Shown here in pieces: positions 51,998 to 59,917 of a DNA stretch of 64,000 nucleotides (the first letter of the stretch is position 1; each line of letters begins with the position of its first letter). Under the pieces are notes generated by a model, which had not been told where the DNA came from, did not search any database, and saw only the letters and a program-made list of their open reading frames with translations. The stretch is from the NCBI GenBank assembly GCA_035628135.1, contig DASPKM010000010.1, forward strand, positions 1,237,601-1,301,600, read 5' to 3'. Made by a program: the position numbers and the translations under genes. The stretch comes from DASPKM01 sp035628135 (GTDB lineage Bacteria > Bacteroidota > Bacteroidia > Chitinophagales > Chitinophagaceae).

Positions 51998-52116
51998 TTA
52001 TTGATTATTAATTATTGATTATTAATTATTAAACGGTCATATACATTTTGGCATCAGTAATCAATAATTAATAAGTAATCAATAATCAATAATTAATAAT
52101 TAATAATTAATAATCC
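51993..52116. repeat. Long intergenic hairpin of ATTATTR units (locus R10)
   Basis: The left arm TTGATTATTGATTATTAATT continues in 7-nt units to 52033. The right arm (52055-52116) has AATCAATAATTAATAAGTAA and further complementary units. The loop is about 21 nt. The left arm carries the TGA stop of the LolC/E-like gene and the right arm encodes the last codon and TAA stop of the transketolase gene, so both convergent genes end inside the repeat. Confidence 0.85.
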
Positions 52117-52949
52117 CCCAAAGTTTCCGGCAACTGCGCCAGCGCCTTTTGCAATTGCTCATCATTCGGCGCTACTCCATGCCAGTTATGGTCGTTTTCC
52201 ATAAAGTCAACACCCTTGCTCATTACCGTGCGCATGATAATGGCAATGGGCTTGCCCTTGCCGGTTAGGGTCTTCGCCTTTTCCAGCGTGTTTATTACCT
52301 CTTCCAGATTATTGCCGTCCATCGCGAGAGTGGTCCAGCCAAACACATCGAACTTGGCCTTGAGGTCGCCCATGGCGATTACTTTTTCCGTTGGCCCATC
52401 TATCTGTTGGCCGTTAAGGTCAACCGTAGCGATGAGGTTGTCTACCGCGTGGTGGGCTGCAAACATAACGGCCTCCCATATCTGCCCTTCCTGCAATTCG
52501 CCGTCGCCATGTAATGAAAATACCAGGTGCTTGTCCTTATTCAATTTTTTAGCAAGGGCTGCTCCAATGGCAACGCTCATGCCTTGTCCAAGCGAGCCCG
52601 AGGCTACGCGTATGCCTGGCAGGTGTTCATGTGTGGCGGGGTGTCCTTGCAGCCGGGAATTGATTTTACGGAAGCTGCCGAGCTCTTTCACATCAAAATA
52701 ACCTGAACGGGCAAGCGTAGCATAAAATACGGGTGATATATGGCCGTTAGAAAGGAAGAAAAGGTCTTCGTTTACACCATCCATGCTAAAGGCAGGATTG
52801 TGCCCCATGATCTTAAAGTACAGGGCCGTAAAAAATTCGGTGCAACCGAGCGAGCCGCCCGGATGACCGCTGTTGGCGCCATGTACCATGCGCAGTATGT
52901 CCCTGCGTATTTGTGAAGCGGTCTGTTTCAAATCCTGCAATTCCTGCAT
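52107..52949 (-). CDS. Transketolase, N-terminal (TPP-binding) subunit
   Basis: 280 residues matching the N-terminal half of split transketolases: MVHGANSGHPGGSLGCTEFF, FLSNGHISPVFYATLARSGY, RLQGHPATHEHLPGIRVASG, SLGQGMSVAIGAAL and the TPP/Mg motif HGDGELQEGQIWEAV with a later Asn (VDLNGQQIDG). It needs a C-terminal subunit (pyrimidine-binding plus C domain) to work in the pentose phosphate pathway. In related genomes that gene usually follows immediately, but here the gene ends inside repeat R10 and is followed by an opposite-strand gene. A TAGTTTTG promoter element lies 26 nt upstream. Confidence 0.92.
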   Translation of the reverse strand: MQELQDLKQTASQIRRDILRMVHGANSGHPGGSLGCTEFFTALYFKIMGHNPAFSMDGVNEDLFFLSNGHISPVFYATLARSGYFDVKELGSFRKINSRLQGHPATHEHLPGIRVASGSLGQGMSVAIGAALAKKLNKDKHLVFSLHGDGELQEGQIWEAVMFAAHHAVDNLIATVDLNGQQIDGPTEKVIAMGDLKAKFDVFGWTTLAMDGNNLEEVINTLEKAKTLTGKGKPIAIIMRTVMSKGVDFMENDHNWHGVAPNDEQLQKALAQLPETLGDY

Positions 52950-52975
52950 GGGGCTTGTTTTTTAAAATCAGGTCG

Positions 52976-52983
52976 CAAAACTA
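52976..52983 (-). promoter_or_regulatory. Putative transketolase promoter, -7 element TAGTTTTG
   Basis: Minus-strand TAGTTTTG matches TAnnTTTG, 26 nt before ATG 52949. Confidence 0.5.
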
Positions 52984-53214
52984 ATTGAATTTATCTAGCG
53001 GGGGAAGGTACGTTTTGAACTTTTTTTGCGTTTAACTAACTACCGGCACTATGTGAACGTATATGGCAAAAAGTAACGAACGGGAAACAAATAAAAAACT
53101 TGGCTTTTACCAAACAAAGAGTAACTTGCGGCTCGCCTGCAAAAGAACCGATGGCCCGAGCAATCCGTTATTTTTTAGCATTCATGAACTAATTATTTTA
53201 CCAAACTGAGGCCG

Positions 53215-54345
53215 ATGTTTGATGTTATACTTTCATTAAGTGTTTCTTTTGCTATTACTTTCCTGGCTATCCCCGTTATTATTTCGGTTGCTGAAATGAA
53301 AAAGCTTTTTGATGTGCCGGACGAGCGGAAGATACATCAAACTCCTATACCTTCTTTGGGTGGTGTTGGTATTTTCGCGGGCTTTGTGCTGGCCAGCCTG
53401 CTCACCATCGGATTCAGCGCTGCATCGGAATTTCAATTTTACATGGCCGCGGCCCTCGTAATATTCTTTCTCGGTTTAAAAGACGATATACTCGTTATAT
53501 CCCCCATTAAAAAATTCATTGGCCAGGTATTGGCCGCTTTCCTCATAGTTTATAAAGGAGGCATCCAGATACAAAGCATGCACGGCTTCCTGGGCGTGCA
53601 CGAGCTTCCTGAAATGTATAGCCTGGTGCTTACTTATTTCACGGTCATCGTAATCATCAACTCATTTAATTTGATCGATGGCGTAGACGGACTTGCAGGC
53701 AGCCTCGGCCTGATGTCTACCCTGATATTCGGATTTTATTTTCTCAACATCGGGCAGTTGCCGTATGCAATCCTCGCATTTGCGCTGGCAGGCAGCCTCT
53801 CCGCATTCCTCATATTTAATTTTCAACCGGCCCGCATCTTTATGGGCGATACCGGTTCGCTGCTCATAGGGCTTATCAACGCCATACTGGTAGTCAAGTT
53901 CATCAATATGGCCAGCTCGCCTACGGTGGCATTCCCCATCCTGCAATCACCGGCCATAGGATTTACCATCCTTATGATACCGCTGCTGGATACGCTAAGG
54001 GTTTTCGGCATACGCATCATTCACCGCCGCTCGCCCTTCAGCCCCGACCGAAACCACATCCATCACCTTATGCTGGACAAGGGACTTTCGCACCGCACCA
54101 TTACGCTTACGCTGGTAGGCATAAACCTGTTGTTCATTATTCTTACCTATGCGTTCCGGCAGATCGGCTGCACCTGGCTGATACTATCCGTGGTGGCAAT
54201 ATTCTTTTCCATGATCGGCATACTGTACTTCAGCCGGCCCAAACCCCGCCTGTTTGTTGCCAAGACCCTGCAGGCCGACTCGGTGGAGATCAATACCAAG
54301 ATCGTTCCCCTTACCAAAGACACCATCCTGGAACAGAAGAATTAG
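53215..54345 (+). CDS. Undecaprenyl-phosphate glycosyl-1-phosphate transferase (WecA/MraY family)
   Basis: 376-residue polytopic protein of the polyprenyl-phosphate N-acetylhexosamine-1-phosphate transferase family. Catalytic motifs: LGLKDDILVI (D90, D91), SFNLIDGVDGLAGS (D156, D159), RIFMGDTGSLLIG (D213) and RRSPFSPDRNHIHHLMLDKG, the HIHH-type loop that separates WecA-like enzymes from MraY. It makes the first lipid-linked sugar for O-antigen, capsule or teichoic-type polymers. Start ATG 53215. Its TAG stop is within the left arm of a small inverted repeat at 54339-54375. Confidence 0.91.
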   Translation: MFDVILSLSVSFAITFLAIPVIISVAEMKKLFDVPDERKIHQTPIPSLGGVGIFAGFVLASLLTIGFSAASEFQFYMAAALVIFFLGLKDDILVISPIKKFIGQVLAAFLIVYKGGIQIQSMHGFLGVHELPEMYSLVLTYFTVIVIINSFNLIDGVDGLAGSLGLMSTLIFGFYFLNIGQLPYAILAFALAGSLSAFLIFNFQPARIFMGDTGSLLIGLINAILVVKFINMASSPTVAFPILQSPAIGFTILMIPLLDTLRVFGIRIIHRRSPFSPDRNHIHHLMLDKGLSHRTITLTLVGINLLFIILTYAFRQIGCTWLILSVVAIFFSMIGILYFSRPKPRLFVAKTLQADSVEINTKIVPLTKDTILEQKN

Positions 54346-54375
54346 CCGTTTAGTAATGGCCCAATTGGCTAATTC
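54339..54375. repeat. Small intergenic inverted repeat (locus R11)
   Basis: GAATTAGCC (54339-54347) pairs perfectly with GGCTAATTC (54367-54375). The right side shows two 8-nt units (GGCCCAAT, TGGCTAAT). The left arm contains the TAG stop of the WecA-like gene, as in the other repeat loci. Confidence 0.65.
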
Positions 54376-54407
54376 CTTAGGTTTGCACAGTTTTTAATTG
54401 CTTTGTT

Positions 54408-54971
54408 ATGACAGATGAATTAGCATTTATACTGGAAGACGCCAGCGATTCCATGAAAAAAGCCATTGCCCACCTCGAAGCAGAACTGGTGAAGATCCGC
54501 GCGGGACGCGCCAACCCCCAAATGCTCGACGGTATTTCAGTTGACTACTACGGCTCGCCCACGCCCATTAACCAGGTAGCCAATATTTCTGTGGCCGATG
54601 CGCGCACCCTTACCATTCAACCATGGGAAAAAAATATGCTGCAACCCATCGAGCGGTCCATCATTGCCGCTAACATCGGCATTACCCCGCAAAACGACGG
54701 CAGCCTGATACGCCTGTTCCTTCCACCACTTACCGAAGAAAGAAGAAAGGAATTTGTGAAGAGGGCCCATCATGAAGGCGAACATTCCAGGGTATCCGTA
54801 AGAAGCATCCGCAGGGACGCCATCGAGCATATTAAGAAACTTCAGAAAGAAGGATTGAGCGAAGACGTGGCAAAGGACGCTGAAAAGGACGTGCAAGCCC
54901 TCACGGACAAATACATCACCTTCATCGATAAACATTTAACAGCGAAAGAAAAAGAGATTATGGCGGTGTGA
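54408..54971 (+). CDS. frr: Ribosome recycling factor
   Basis: 187 residues; with EF-G it splits post-termination ribosomes. Diagnostic segments: HLEAELVKIRAGRANPQMLD, YYGSPTPINQVANISVADAR, TLTIQPWEKNMLQPIERSII, NDGSLIRLFLPPLTEERRKE and VSVRSIRRDAIEHIKKLQKE. Full length, ATG start at 54408. pyrH, its frequent partner, is not adjacent. It is convergent with the EamA transporter gene. Confidence 0.96.
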   Translation: MTDELAFILEDASDSMKKAIAHLEAELVKIRAGRANPQMLDGISVDYYGSPTPINQVANISVADARTLTIQPWEKNMLQPIERSIIAANIGITPQNDGSLIRLFLPPLTEERRKEFVKRAHHEGEHSRVSVRSIRRDAIEHIKKLQKEGLSEDVAKDAEKDVQALTDKYITFIDKHLTAKEKEIMAV

Positions 54972-54982
54972 TGTAAGGACCA

Positions 54983-55855
54983 TTATCGCTTCCTTGCTAC
55001 ATACACTCCCGCAAGTATTACTCCTAAACACACTATCTGCAAAACGGTAAGGGTTTCGCCTGCCAGCAATCCCCAGAAAATGGCTACAAAGGGAATGGCA
55101 TAGGTAACCAGCGAAGAAAAAATGGGGCCGGCTTTTTTCAACAACATATAAAACAACACGGTGGCGATGGCGGTACTGCCTACTCCCAGCAAGGCGCTGG
55201 CGCCGGTCGCCATCAATATATCTTTATTGCCTAATGGCAAATCGAAGTACCCGGTGAACCATAATACGATCAGCGAAGGGATCATCAGCGAAACAAAAGC
55301 AAAGGTGGCGATGTGGAACGACGGCACCTCGTGCAGGTAACGGTTCACCATGTTTACATTCAGGCCATAAAAAACAGTGGCCAGCAATGCCAGCGACGAA
55401 TACCCGATATAGCTGAAATCGATTGTGCCTTTGGTAAGGAACAATAAGCAGAGACCTATAAAACCGATCACAATGCCCACTACCTGCATCACCATCACCT
55501 TGCTTTTAAAAAACAATACGCCGATGGTCACCACGGAAATGGGTGTAAGCGCATTGAGGATGCCAGCCAGCGAACTGTCGATGCGCGTTTCGGCCAGGCA
55601 AAACAGAAAGGCGGGAAAAAAGCTTCCGAGCACACCTGACAGCACCGCATAGCTGATCTTATTGCGCGGTATCTGCCGCATTTGCCTGATGGCCCAGGGA
55701 AGCATCACAATGCCTGCTGCCACCATTCTTACAGCGGCTACCTGGTAAGCGCTGAGTTGTTCCATGCCCTCCTTCATTAAAATGAAAGAGCTTCCCCAGA
55801 TAAAGGATAACAAAACGAAGATGATCCAGTTCAATAGCTTGTCCGAAGCTTGCAT
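54983..55855 (-). CDS. EamA/DMT-family transporter
   Basis: 290 residues from ATG 55855 (MQASDKLLNWIIFVLLSFIW), predicted to form ten helices in two EamA repeats: IWGSSFILMKEGMEQLSAYQ with VAAVRMVAAGIVMLPWAIRQ in the first, and ALLATVFYGLNVNMVNRYLH with VLFYMLLKKAGPIFSSLVTY in the second. DMT transporters export metabolites or take up nucleotide sugars and similar small molecules; the substrate is unknown. The open frame extends upstream to 56248 but that part is antisense to the PPK2 gene, so the shorter start is chosen. It is divergent from PPK2 with a 46-bp shared promoter region containing a 9-bp inverted repeat. Confidence 0.88.
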   Translation of the reverse strand: MQASDKLLNWIIFVLLSFIWGSSFILMKEGMEQLSAYQVAAVRMVAAGIVMLPWAIRQMRQIPRNKISYAVLSGVLGSFFPAFLFCLAETRIDSSLAGILNALTPISVVTIGVLFFKSKVMVMQVVGIVIGFIGLCLLFLTKGTIDFSYIGYSSLALLATVFYGLNVNMVNRYLHEVPSFHIATFAFVSLMIPSLIVLWFTGYFDLPLGNKDILMATGASALLGVGSTAIATVLFYMLLKKAGPIFSSLVTYAIPFVAIFWGLLAGETLTVLQIVCLGVILAGVYVARKR

Positions 55856-55873
55856 AAAGGCGCAAAGGTGTGC

Positions 55874-55896
55874 AATTACGATGGGATATCGTAATT
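55874..55896. promoter_or_regulatory. Inverted repeat in the EamA/PPK2 divergent promoter region
   Basis: AATTACGAT-gggat-ATCGTAATT is a perfect 9-bp inverted repeat in the 46-bp gap between divergent genes. The right half overlaps the sequence GTAATTTG, a near-match to a -7 element for the plus-strand gene, so a bound regulator could control both directions. Confidence 0.5.
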
Positions 55897-55901
55897 TGAA
55901 A

Positions 55902-56663
55902 ATGAAATTACAGTTTATGTCATCTATCAAACTGGCCGCAATTTCCACGAGGGCGCCGGAAGCATTCGATAAAAAAGAGACCAAGGAGAAAACGCTGAAG
56001 ATATTGGAAGAGCTGGATGAATTACAAAACCTGTTGTACGCATCCTCCACCAATGCCCTGCTGGTGATATTGCAGGGCATGGATGCCAGCGGCAAGGATG
56101 GCGTTATCCGAAATGTGTTTGGCTCCATGAACCCGCAGGGTGTGTACGTGCGGTCCTTCAAAGTGCCCACAGAATTGGAGTTGTCACACGACTTCCTGTG
56201 GCGGGTACACGCGGTTGTGCCGCCCCGTGGCATGATCGGCATATTCAATCGCTCGCATTACGAAGACATACTCGTTACCCGCGTGCACAAATGGTGCGAT
56301 GATGAAACGGCCCGCAAACGCATGAAGGCCATTAACCATTTTGAAAGCTTGCTGAAAGTGCACAACAACACTACCATCCTGAAATTTTACCTGCACATAT
56401 CTGCCGAAGAGCAAAAGGAACGCTTGCAGGAACGCATGACCGATCCACGCAAACAATGGAAATACAATAAGCGCGATTTTACCGAGGCCGACCTGCGCGA
56501 AGAATACCGCCGCATGTACGAGAACTGCTTTGAGCACTGCAATACGGTGCCCTGGACCGTGATACCGTCTGACCAGAACTGGTACAAGGAATACCTGATA
56601 GCCACCGCGGTGCGCGATGCATTGGTGAGCATGAATATGAGCTATCCTTCGATAAAAGAATGA
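55902..56663 (+). CDS. Polyphosphate kinase 2 family protein
   Basis: 253 residues from ATG 55902 (MKLQFMSSIKLAAIS), or from ATG 55917. Single-domain PPK2 with Walker A GMDASGKDG (59-67), the Walker B-like FNRSHYEDILVTRVH (115 onward), the lid arginine region (ERMTDPRKQWKYNKRDF) and the C-terminal PWTVIPSDQNWYKEYL. PPK2 transfers phosphate between polyphosphate and nucleotides, usually phosphorylating GDP/ADP or AMP. Residues deciding ADP versus AMP preference cannot be read reliably here. The frame upstream to 55764 is antisense to the EamA gene. Confidence 0.93.
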   Translation: MKLQFMSSIKLAAISTRAPEAFDKKETKEKTLKILEELDELQNLLYASSTNALLVILQGMDASGKDGVIRNVFGSMNPQGVYVRSFKVPTELELSHDFLWRVHAVVPPRGMIGIFNRSHYEDILVTRVHKWCDDETARKRMKAINHFESLLKVHNNTTILKFYLHISAEEQKERLQERMTDPRKQWKYNKRDFTEADLREEYRRMYENCFEHCNTVPWTVIPSDQNWYKEYLIATAVRDALVSMNMSYPSIKE

Positions 56664-56717
56664 ACAAACGGGCACATAACAAAGATTGCCATACCTTAAT
56701 AACCTAAACCAACGCTT

Positions 56718-57143
56718 ATGGGCTTCATCAAGGAATTCAGGGAATTTGCCATCAAGGGCAATGTAATTGACCTGGCCGTGGGTGTTATCATCGGCGCCGC
56801 TTTTGCAAGGATCATCGATTCGGTTATCAAGGACCTGGTAATGCCACTGATAGCCGCAGCCACCAATTCGCCAGACTACACCAATGCCTATATCGATCTG
56901 AAGGACGTAATACCGGATGGAACGCCCCTCGACAAGGCCCGGGAACTGGGGCCGGTATTTGCATATGGCAACTTTTTAACGGTGCTGATCAACTTCGTGT
57001 TATTGGCATTTGTTGTTTTCCTGATGGTAAAAGGCATCAACAGGCTTAAGCGCAAGGAGCCGCCACCGGCCACCACCGCCCAGGAATTATCCTCTACCGA
57101 TAAGCTATTGGTCGAGATAAGGGATGCGTTGAAGAATAGATAA
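56718..57143 (+). CDS. mscL: Large-conductance mechanosensitive channel
   Basis: 141 residues; a homopentameric channel that opens on membrane tension during hypo-osmotic shock. The N-terminal helix MGFIKEFREFAIKGNVIDLA leads into TM1 (VGVIIGAAFARIIDSVIKDL). A periplasmic loop follows, then TM2 (NFLTVLINFVLLAFVVFLMV) and a cytoplasmic charged helix. Length and motifs are typical. It lies 54 nt after the PPK2 gene and may be co-transcribed with it. Confidence 0.95.
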   Translation: MGFIKEFREFAIKGNVIDLAVGVIIGAAFARIIDSVIKDLVMPLIAAATNSPDYTNAYIDLKDVIPDGTPLDKARELGPVFAYGNFLTVLINFVLLAFVVFLMVKGINRLKRKEPPPATTAQELSSTDKLLVEIRDALKNR

Positions 57144-57273
57144 CGCCTGGCCCGCGGCTCCCAAAAAATTATGTGGCCCTGCAAGGGAATCTCGGCATTT
57201 TCCTGTACGTTTGTTTGGCATTTTGGGGTATCTTCAAAATGCCTGACTTTTTTAACCAAACACCAACAGCTTT

Positions 57274-58296
57274 ATGAGAAAATTATTTCTACTCTTTTCC
57301 GGAGTGCTTTTGGCTGGCATAACCTTAGGCCAGGACACGGAGAAGAAAACTACAAAGGGTAAGTGGGAAAGGGGCATCAACTTTGGAGTGCACGTGGGGC
57401 AGGGCGGAAGCAGGAACTGGGCGGCAGGAGCAGAGAAATTCTCTTTATGGACCGCAGCTAAGCTTAATATCTACGCTAACAAAATACCTACCAAAGGATT
57501 TTACTGGGACAATGATCTTCAACTGAACTACGGTATTGTGAACACGCATTCAGGCGGCGTTCGCAAAGTGGATGACAAGATCGATTTCAGCACCAAGCCG
57601 GGTTGGTCCTTTGCCAAAACAATCGGCGTTGCCTTGCTGGTAAATTTCCGCTCTCAGTTTTATGATGGCTACAATTACAATTACCTGAACCAGGGATTGA
57701 AAAGGAAAATATCGAGCTTCATGGCCCCCGGTTACCTGACCTTGTCCCCGGGTTTGGATTGGAAAATCTGCCCGGGCTTCAGCATGGTATTGTCGCCCAT
57801 CGCTAACAAATTCACCTTCGTTACCAATGAAGCCTATAGCTACAGCTTCGCGGGCGGCATCATACCGGACGATAATCAAACAGATGGCTCCGGCGAATTT
57901 GAAAAGCCATTGGCAATTAACTATGGCGTTGACCCCACGAGGGAAGTGCGTCATGAGCTCGGTGCATCCGCTACCTTGTACTTCAATAAAGAAGTGGTGA
58001 AGAATGTTGCCTGGAAATCAAAGCTCGACCTGTTCTCCAGCTATTCCGGCCGCAGGGAATTTTTCGGTCCTAATTTCGCTTCAACACGTGATATCGATGA
58101 ATTCCATCCGGAAAGGGTTGACATATATTTCACCAACAGCATCGTGATGAAGGTGAACAAGTGGCTGAATGTAAGCTACGACTTCGACATTATTTACGAC
58201 GACGATGTTCGCCAATTCGGTCCCAACGGCAATGTGGCTGCCATGCAGTTCCGTTCAATGCTGGGTGTTGGTGTGGGTATTGTTGCCAGTTTCTAA
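57274..58296 (+). CDS. DUF3078 outer-membrane beta-barrel protein
   Basis: 340 residues with signal peptide MRKLFLLFSGVLLAGITLGQ. The mature part matches DUF3078: WERGINFGVHVGQGGSRNWA near the N-terminus, NDLQLNYGIVNTHSGGVRKV, DDKIDFSTKPGW, FLAPGYLTLSPGLDWK-like FMAPGYLTLSPGLDWK, ATLYFNKEVVKNVAWKSKLD and VDIYFTNSIVMKVNKWLNVS. Alternating strands and the final GVGVGIVASF suggest an outer-membrane barrel. The function of the family is unknown; it is widespread in Bacteroidota. A hairpin lies downstream before scpA. Confidence 0.87.
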   Translation: MRKLFLLFSGVLLAGITLGQDTEKKTTKGKWERGINFGVHVGQGGSRNWAAGAEKFSLWTAAKLNIYANKIPTKGFYWDNDLQLNYGIVNTHSGGVRKVDDKIDFSTKPGWSFAKTIGVALLVNFRSQFYDGYNYNYLNQGLKRKISSFMAPGYLTLSPGLDWKICPGFSMVLSPIANKFTFVTNEAYSYSFAGGIIPDDNQTDGSGEFEKPLAINYGVDPTREVRHELGASATLYFNKEVVKNVAWKSKLDLFSSYSGRREFFGPNFASTRDIDEFHPERVDIYFTNSIVMKVNKWLNVSYDFDIIYDDDVRQFGPNGNVAAMQFRSMLGVGVGIVASF

Positions 58297-58310
58297 CTGA
58301 TAATATTCGT

Positions 58311-58318
58311 TACATTTG
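58311..58318 (+). promoter_or_regulatory. Putative scpA promoter, -7 element TACATTTG
   Basis: TACATTTG matches TAnnTTTG, 49 nt before scpA. A strong hairpin (58322-58345) follows immediately, so an active transcript would start with a stem-loop. Confidence 0.4.
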
Positions 58319-58321
58319 TGC

Positions 58322-58353
58322 AGTCCCAACCTTTAGGTTGGGACTTTGCTTTT
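58322..58353 (+). terminator. Hairpin between DUF3078 gene and scpA
   Basis: A perfect 10-bp stem AGTCCCAACC/GGTTGGGACT has loop TTTA, followed by TTGCTTTTG. It lies 26 nt after the DUF3078 stop and probably acts as its terminator, although it also lies in the scpA leader. Confidence 0.7.
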
Positions 58354-58367
58354 GAAAACCGTAACTC

Positions 58368-59150
58368 ATGGCATCAGGCGATACATATAAAATAAAACTT
58401 CCGCAATTCGAAGGGCCGTTTGACCTGTTGTTGTTCTTTATCGAGCGCGACGAGCTGGACATCTATAATATTCCCATCACCAGGATCATCAATGATTTCC
58501 TGGACTACATACACAGCCAGGAAAGTGTGAGCATCGAGCTGTCGAGCGAGTTCATCTTGTTTGTGTCCACCCTCATGCGCATCAAGGCAAAAATGTTATT
58601 GCCGCGTAAGGAATTGGACGAACAGGGCAATGAGATCGATCCGCGGCAGGAGTTGATCGACAAGATACTGGAATACAGAAAATTCAAGGAGGCCTCTGCC
58701 CAAATGGCAGACATGGAGGCGCTGCGCATGCTGATGGTGAAGCGGGGCAATTTGCAGAAAGAATTGATGTCTATCGGCGAAGAAGCCAGCGAGGGCACCG
58801 AGATACAAACGGTAACGCTGTTCAAGCTGATGAAGACCTTTGAGCGGGTGATACAGCGCATGCACGAGCGCGATAACAAGCCCCAGCACGTGGTATTCCG
58901 GTACAACTATACCATGGAGGAGAGCCGGGACTATATGCTGAACCGCACCCGCGAAGAGCGTACCCTGGCCTTTGAGTCGATATTTGAAGTGTGCGAGAAC
59001 CGCATACACGCCATCTTCCTGTTTTTGTCGCTGCTGGAGCTGGTGCAGCAGAAGTATATGAACATTTTAGTGGGTGAAGGGAAAAACAATTTTATTATCG
59101 AATGGAACGAGGACAGGAAGGAAGAAGACGGCGTTATGTCAGGAGAATAA
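58368..59150 (+). CDS. scpA: Segregation and condensation protein A
   Basis: 260-residue kleisin subunit of the SMC-ScpAB condensin. Family pattern: YKIKLPQFEGPFDLLLFFIE, RDELDIYNIPITRIINDFLD, ELSSEFILFVSTLMRIKAKM and LLPR, then a charged middle, and the C-terminal winged-helix segment ERTLAFESIFEVCENRIHAI, FLFLSLLELVQQKYMNILVG. ScpB is not adjacent. ATG at 58368. It is followed 41 nt later by the pirin gene. Confidence 0.93.
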   Translation: MASGDTYKIKLPQFEGPFDLLLFFIERDELDIYNIPITRIINDFLDYIHSQESVSIELSSEFILFVSTLMRIKAKMLLPRKELDEQGNEIDPRQELIDKILEYRKFKEASAQMADMEALRMLMVKRGNLQKELMSIGEEASEGTEIQTVTLFKLMKTFERVIQRMHERDNKPQHVVFRYNYTMEESRDYMLNRTREERTLAFESIFEVCENRIHAIFLFLSLLELVQQKYMNILVGEGKNNFIIEWNEDRKEEDGVMSGE

Positions 59151-59163
59151 TACGGCATCAAAC

Positions 59164-59181
59164 TTGGTGTTTAAACATCAA
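59164..59181. promoter_or_regulatory. 18-bp near-perfect palindrome upstream of pirin gene
   Basis: TTGGTGTTTAAACATCAA is self-complementary except for one pair (positions 4 and 15), centred on GTTTAAAC. It lies 10 nt before the pirin ATG. It could be an operator or overlap the ribosome entry site. Confidence 0.45.
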
Positions 59182-59191
59182 ATATTGAAGC

Positions 59192-59917
59192 ATGAAAAGT
59201 ATATTCCATCCGGCAGCAGAAAGAGGCCATGTTAATTTCGGTTGGCTCGACAGTCATCATTCCTTCAGTTTCGGCCACTGGTACAATCCTGAAAAAATAC
59301 ATTTCGGCGCATTGCGCGTGTTGAACGACGACATCGTACAGGGAGCACAAGGCTTTGGCGCCCACCCGCACGATAATATGGAGATCGTATCCATTCCCCT
59401 TTCAGGCGCGCTGGCGCATAAAGACAGCACCGGCACCGATGGCATTATCAAAACCGGCGATGTACAGATCATGAGCGCGGGCAGCGGCATCCGGCATTCC
59501 GAGTACAATGCTTCCAAAACCGATCCCGTAAACTTTTTACAGATCTGGGTGTTCCCAAAAGAAGAAAACATCCAACCCCGCTACGAACAAAAGACCTTCG
59601 ACGCGCAGGACAGCCATAATAAATGGCAGGTGGTGGTAAGTCCCCTAAAAGACGAGGGCGGTGTATGGATCAACCAGGACGCGCGCTTTTCGATGACGGA
59701 GCTGCAGACCGGTACAACGTTAACGTATACCCCTGCATTCAATGGCAACGGGGTGTATTTTTTTGTCATAGAAGGCGAGGCAGAGGCCGGCGGACACAGG
59801 CTTGGCAAGCGTGATGCGGTCGGCATATGGGATGCCACTTCGATAGACCTAACTTCAACAGGCAAGGCAAGGGTACTGGCCATTGAAGTGCCCATGCCCA
59901 GCAACGGACAATCATGA
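59192..59917 (+). CDS. Pirin-family bicupin protein (YhhW-like)
   Basis: 241 residues. The N-terminal cupin carries the metal ligands of pirins: HPHDNMEIVSIPLSGALAHK (two His of GAHPHDNM) and GIRHSEYNASKTDPV with His and Glu. The C-terminal cupin (about 140-241) lacks ligands, as usual (YFFVIEGEAEAGGHRLGKRD). E. coli YhhW is a quercetin 2,3-dioxygenase in vitro; the physiological role is unclear. Its stop overlaps the FMN reductase start by 4 nt (ATGA), so the two are translated together. That pairing suggests a redox or aromatic-compound response. Confidence 0.9.
   Translation: MKSIFHPAAERGHVNFGWLDSHHSFSFGHWYNPEKIHFGALRVLNDDIVQGAQGFGAHPHDNMEIVSIPLSGALAHKDSTGTDGIIKTGDVQIMSAGSGIRHSEYNASKTDPVNFLQIWVFPKEENIQPRYEQKTFDAQDSHNKWQVVVSPLKDEGGVWINQDARFSMTELQTGTTLTYTPAFNGNGVYFFVIEGEAEAGGHRLGKRDAVGIWDATSIDLTSTGKARVLAIEVPMPSNGQS

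Noticed and set aside
51993..52116. Possible CRISPR array or tandem satellite
   Set aside because: Units are only 7 nt, there are no spacers of constant length, and the two halves are in opposite orientation; no cas genes are nearby.
55764..55901. N-terminal extension of PPK2
   Set aside because: Antisense to the EamA N-terminus and unlike any PPK2; ATG 55902 gives the normal family start.
55856..56248. N-terminal extension of the EamA transporter
   Set aside because: The extra 131 codons are antisense to the PPK2 gene; homologous character begins at residue MQASDKLLNW from ATG 55855.
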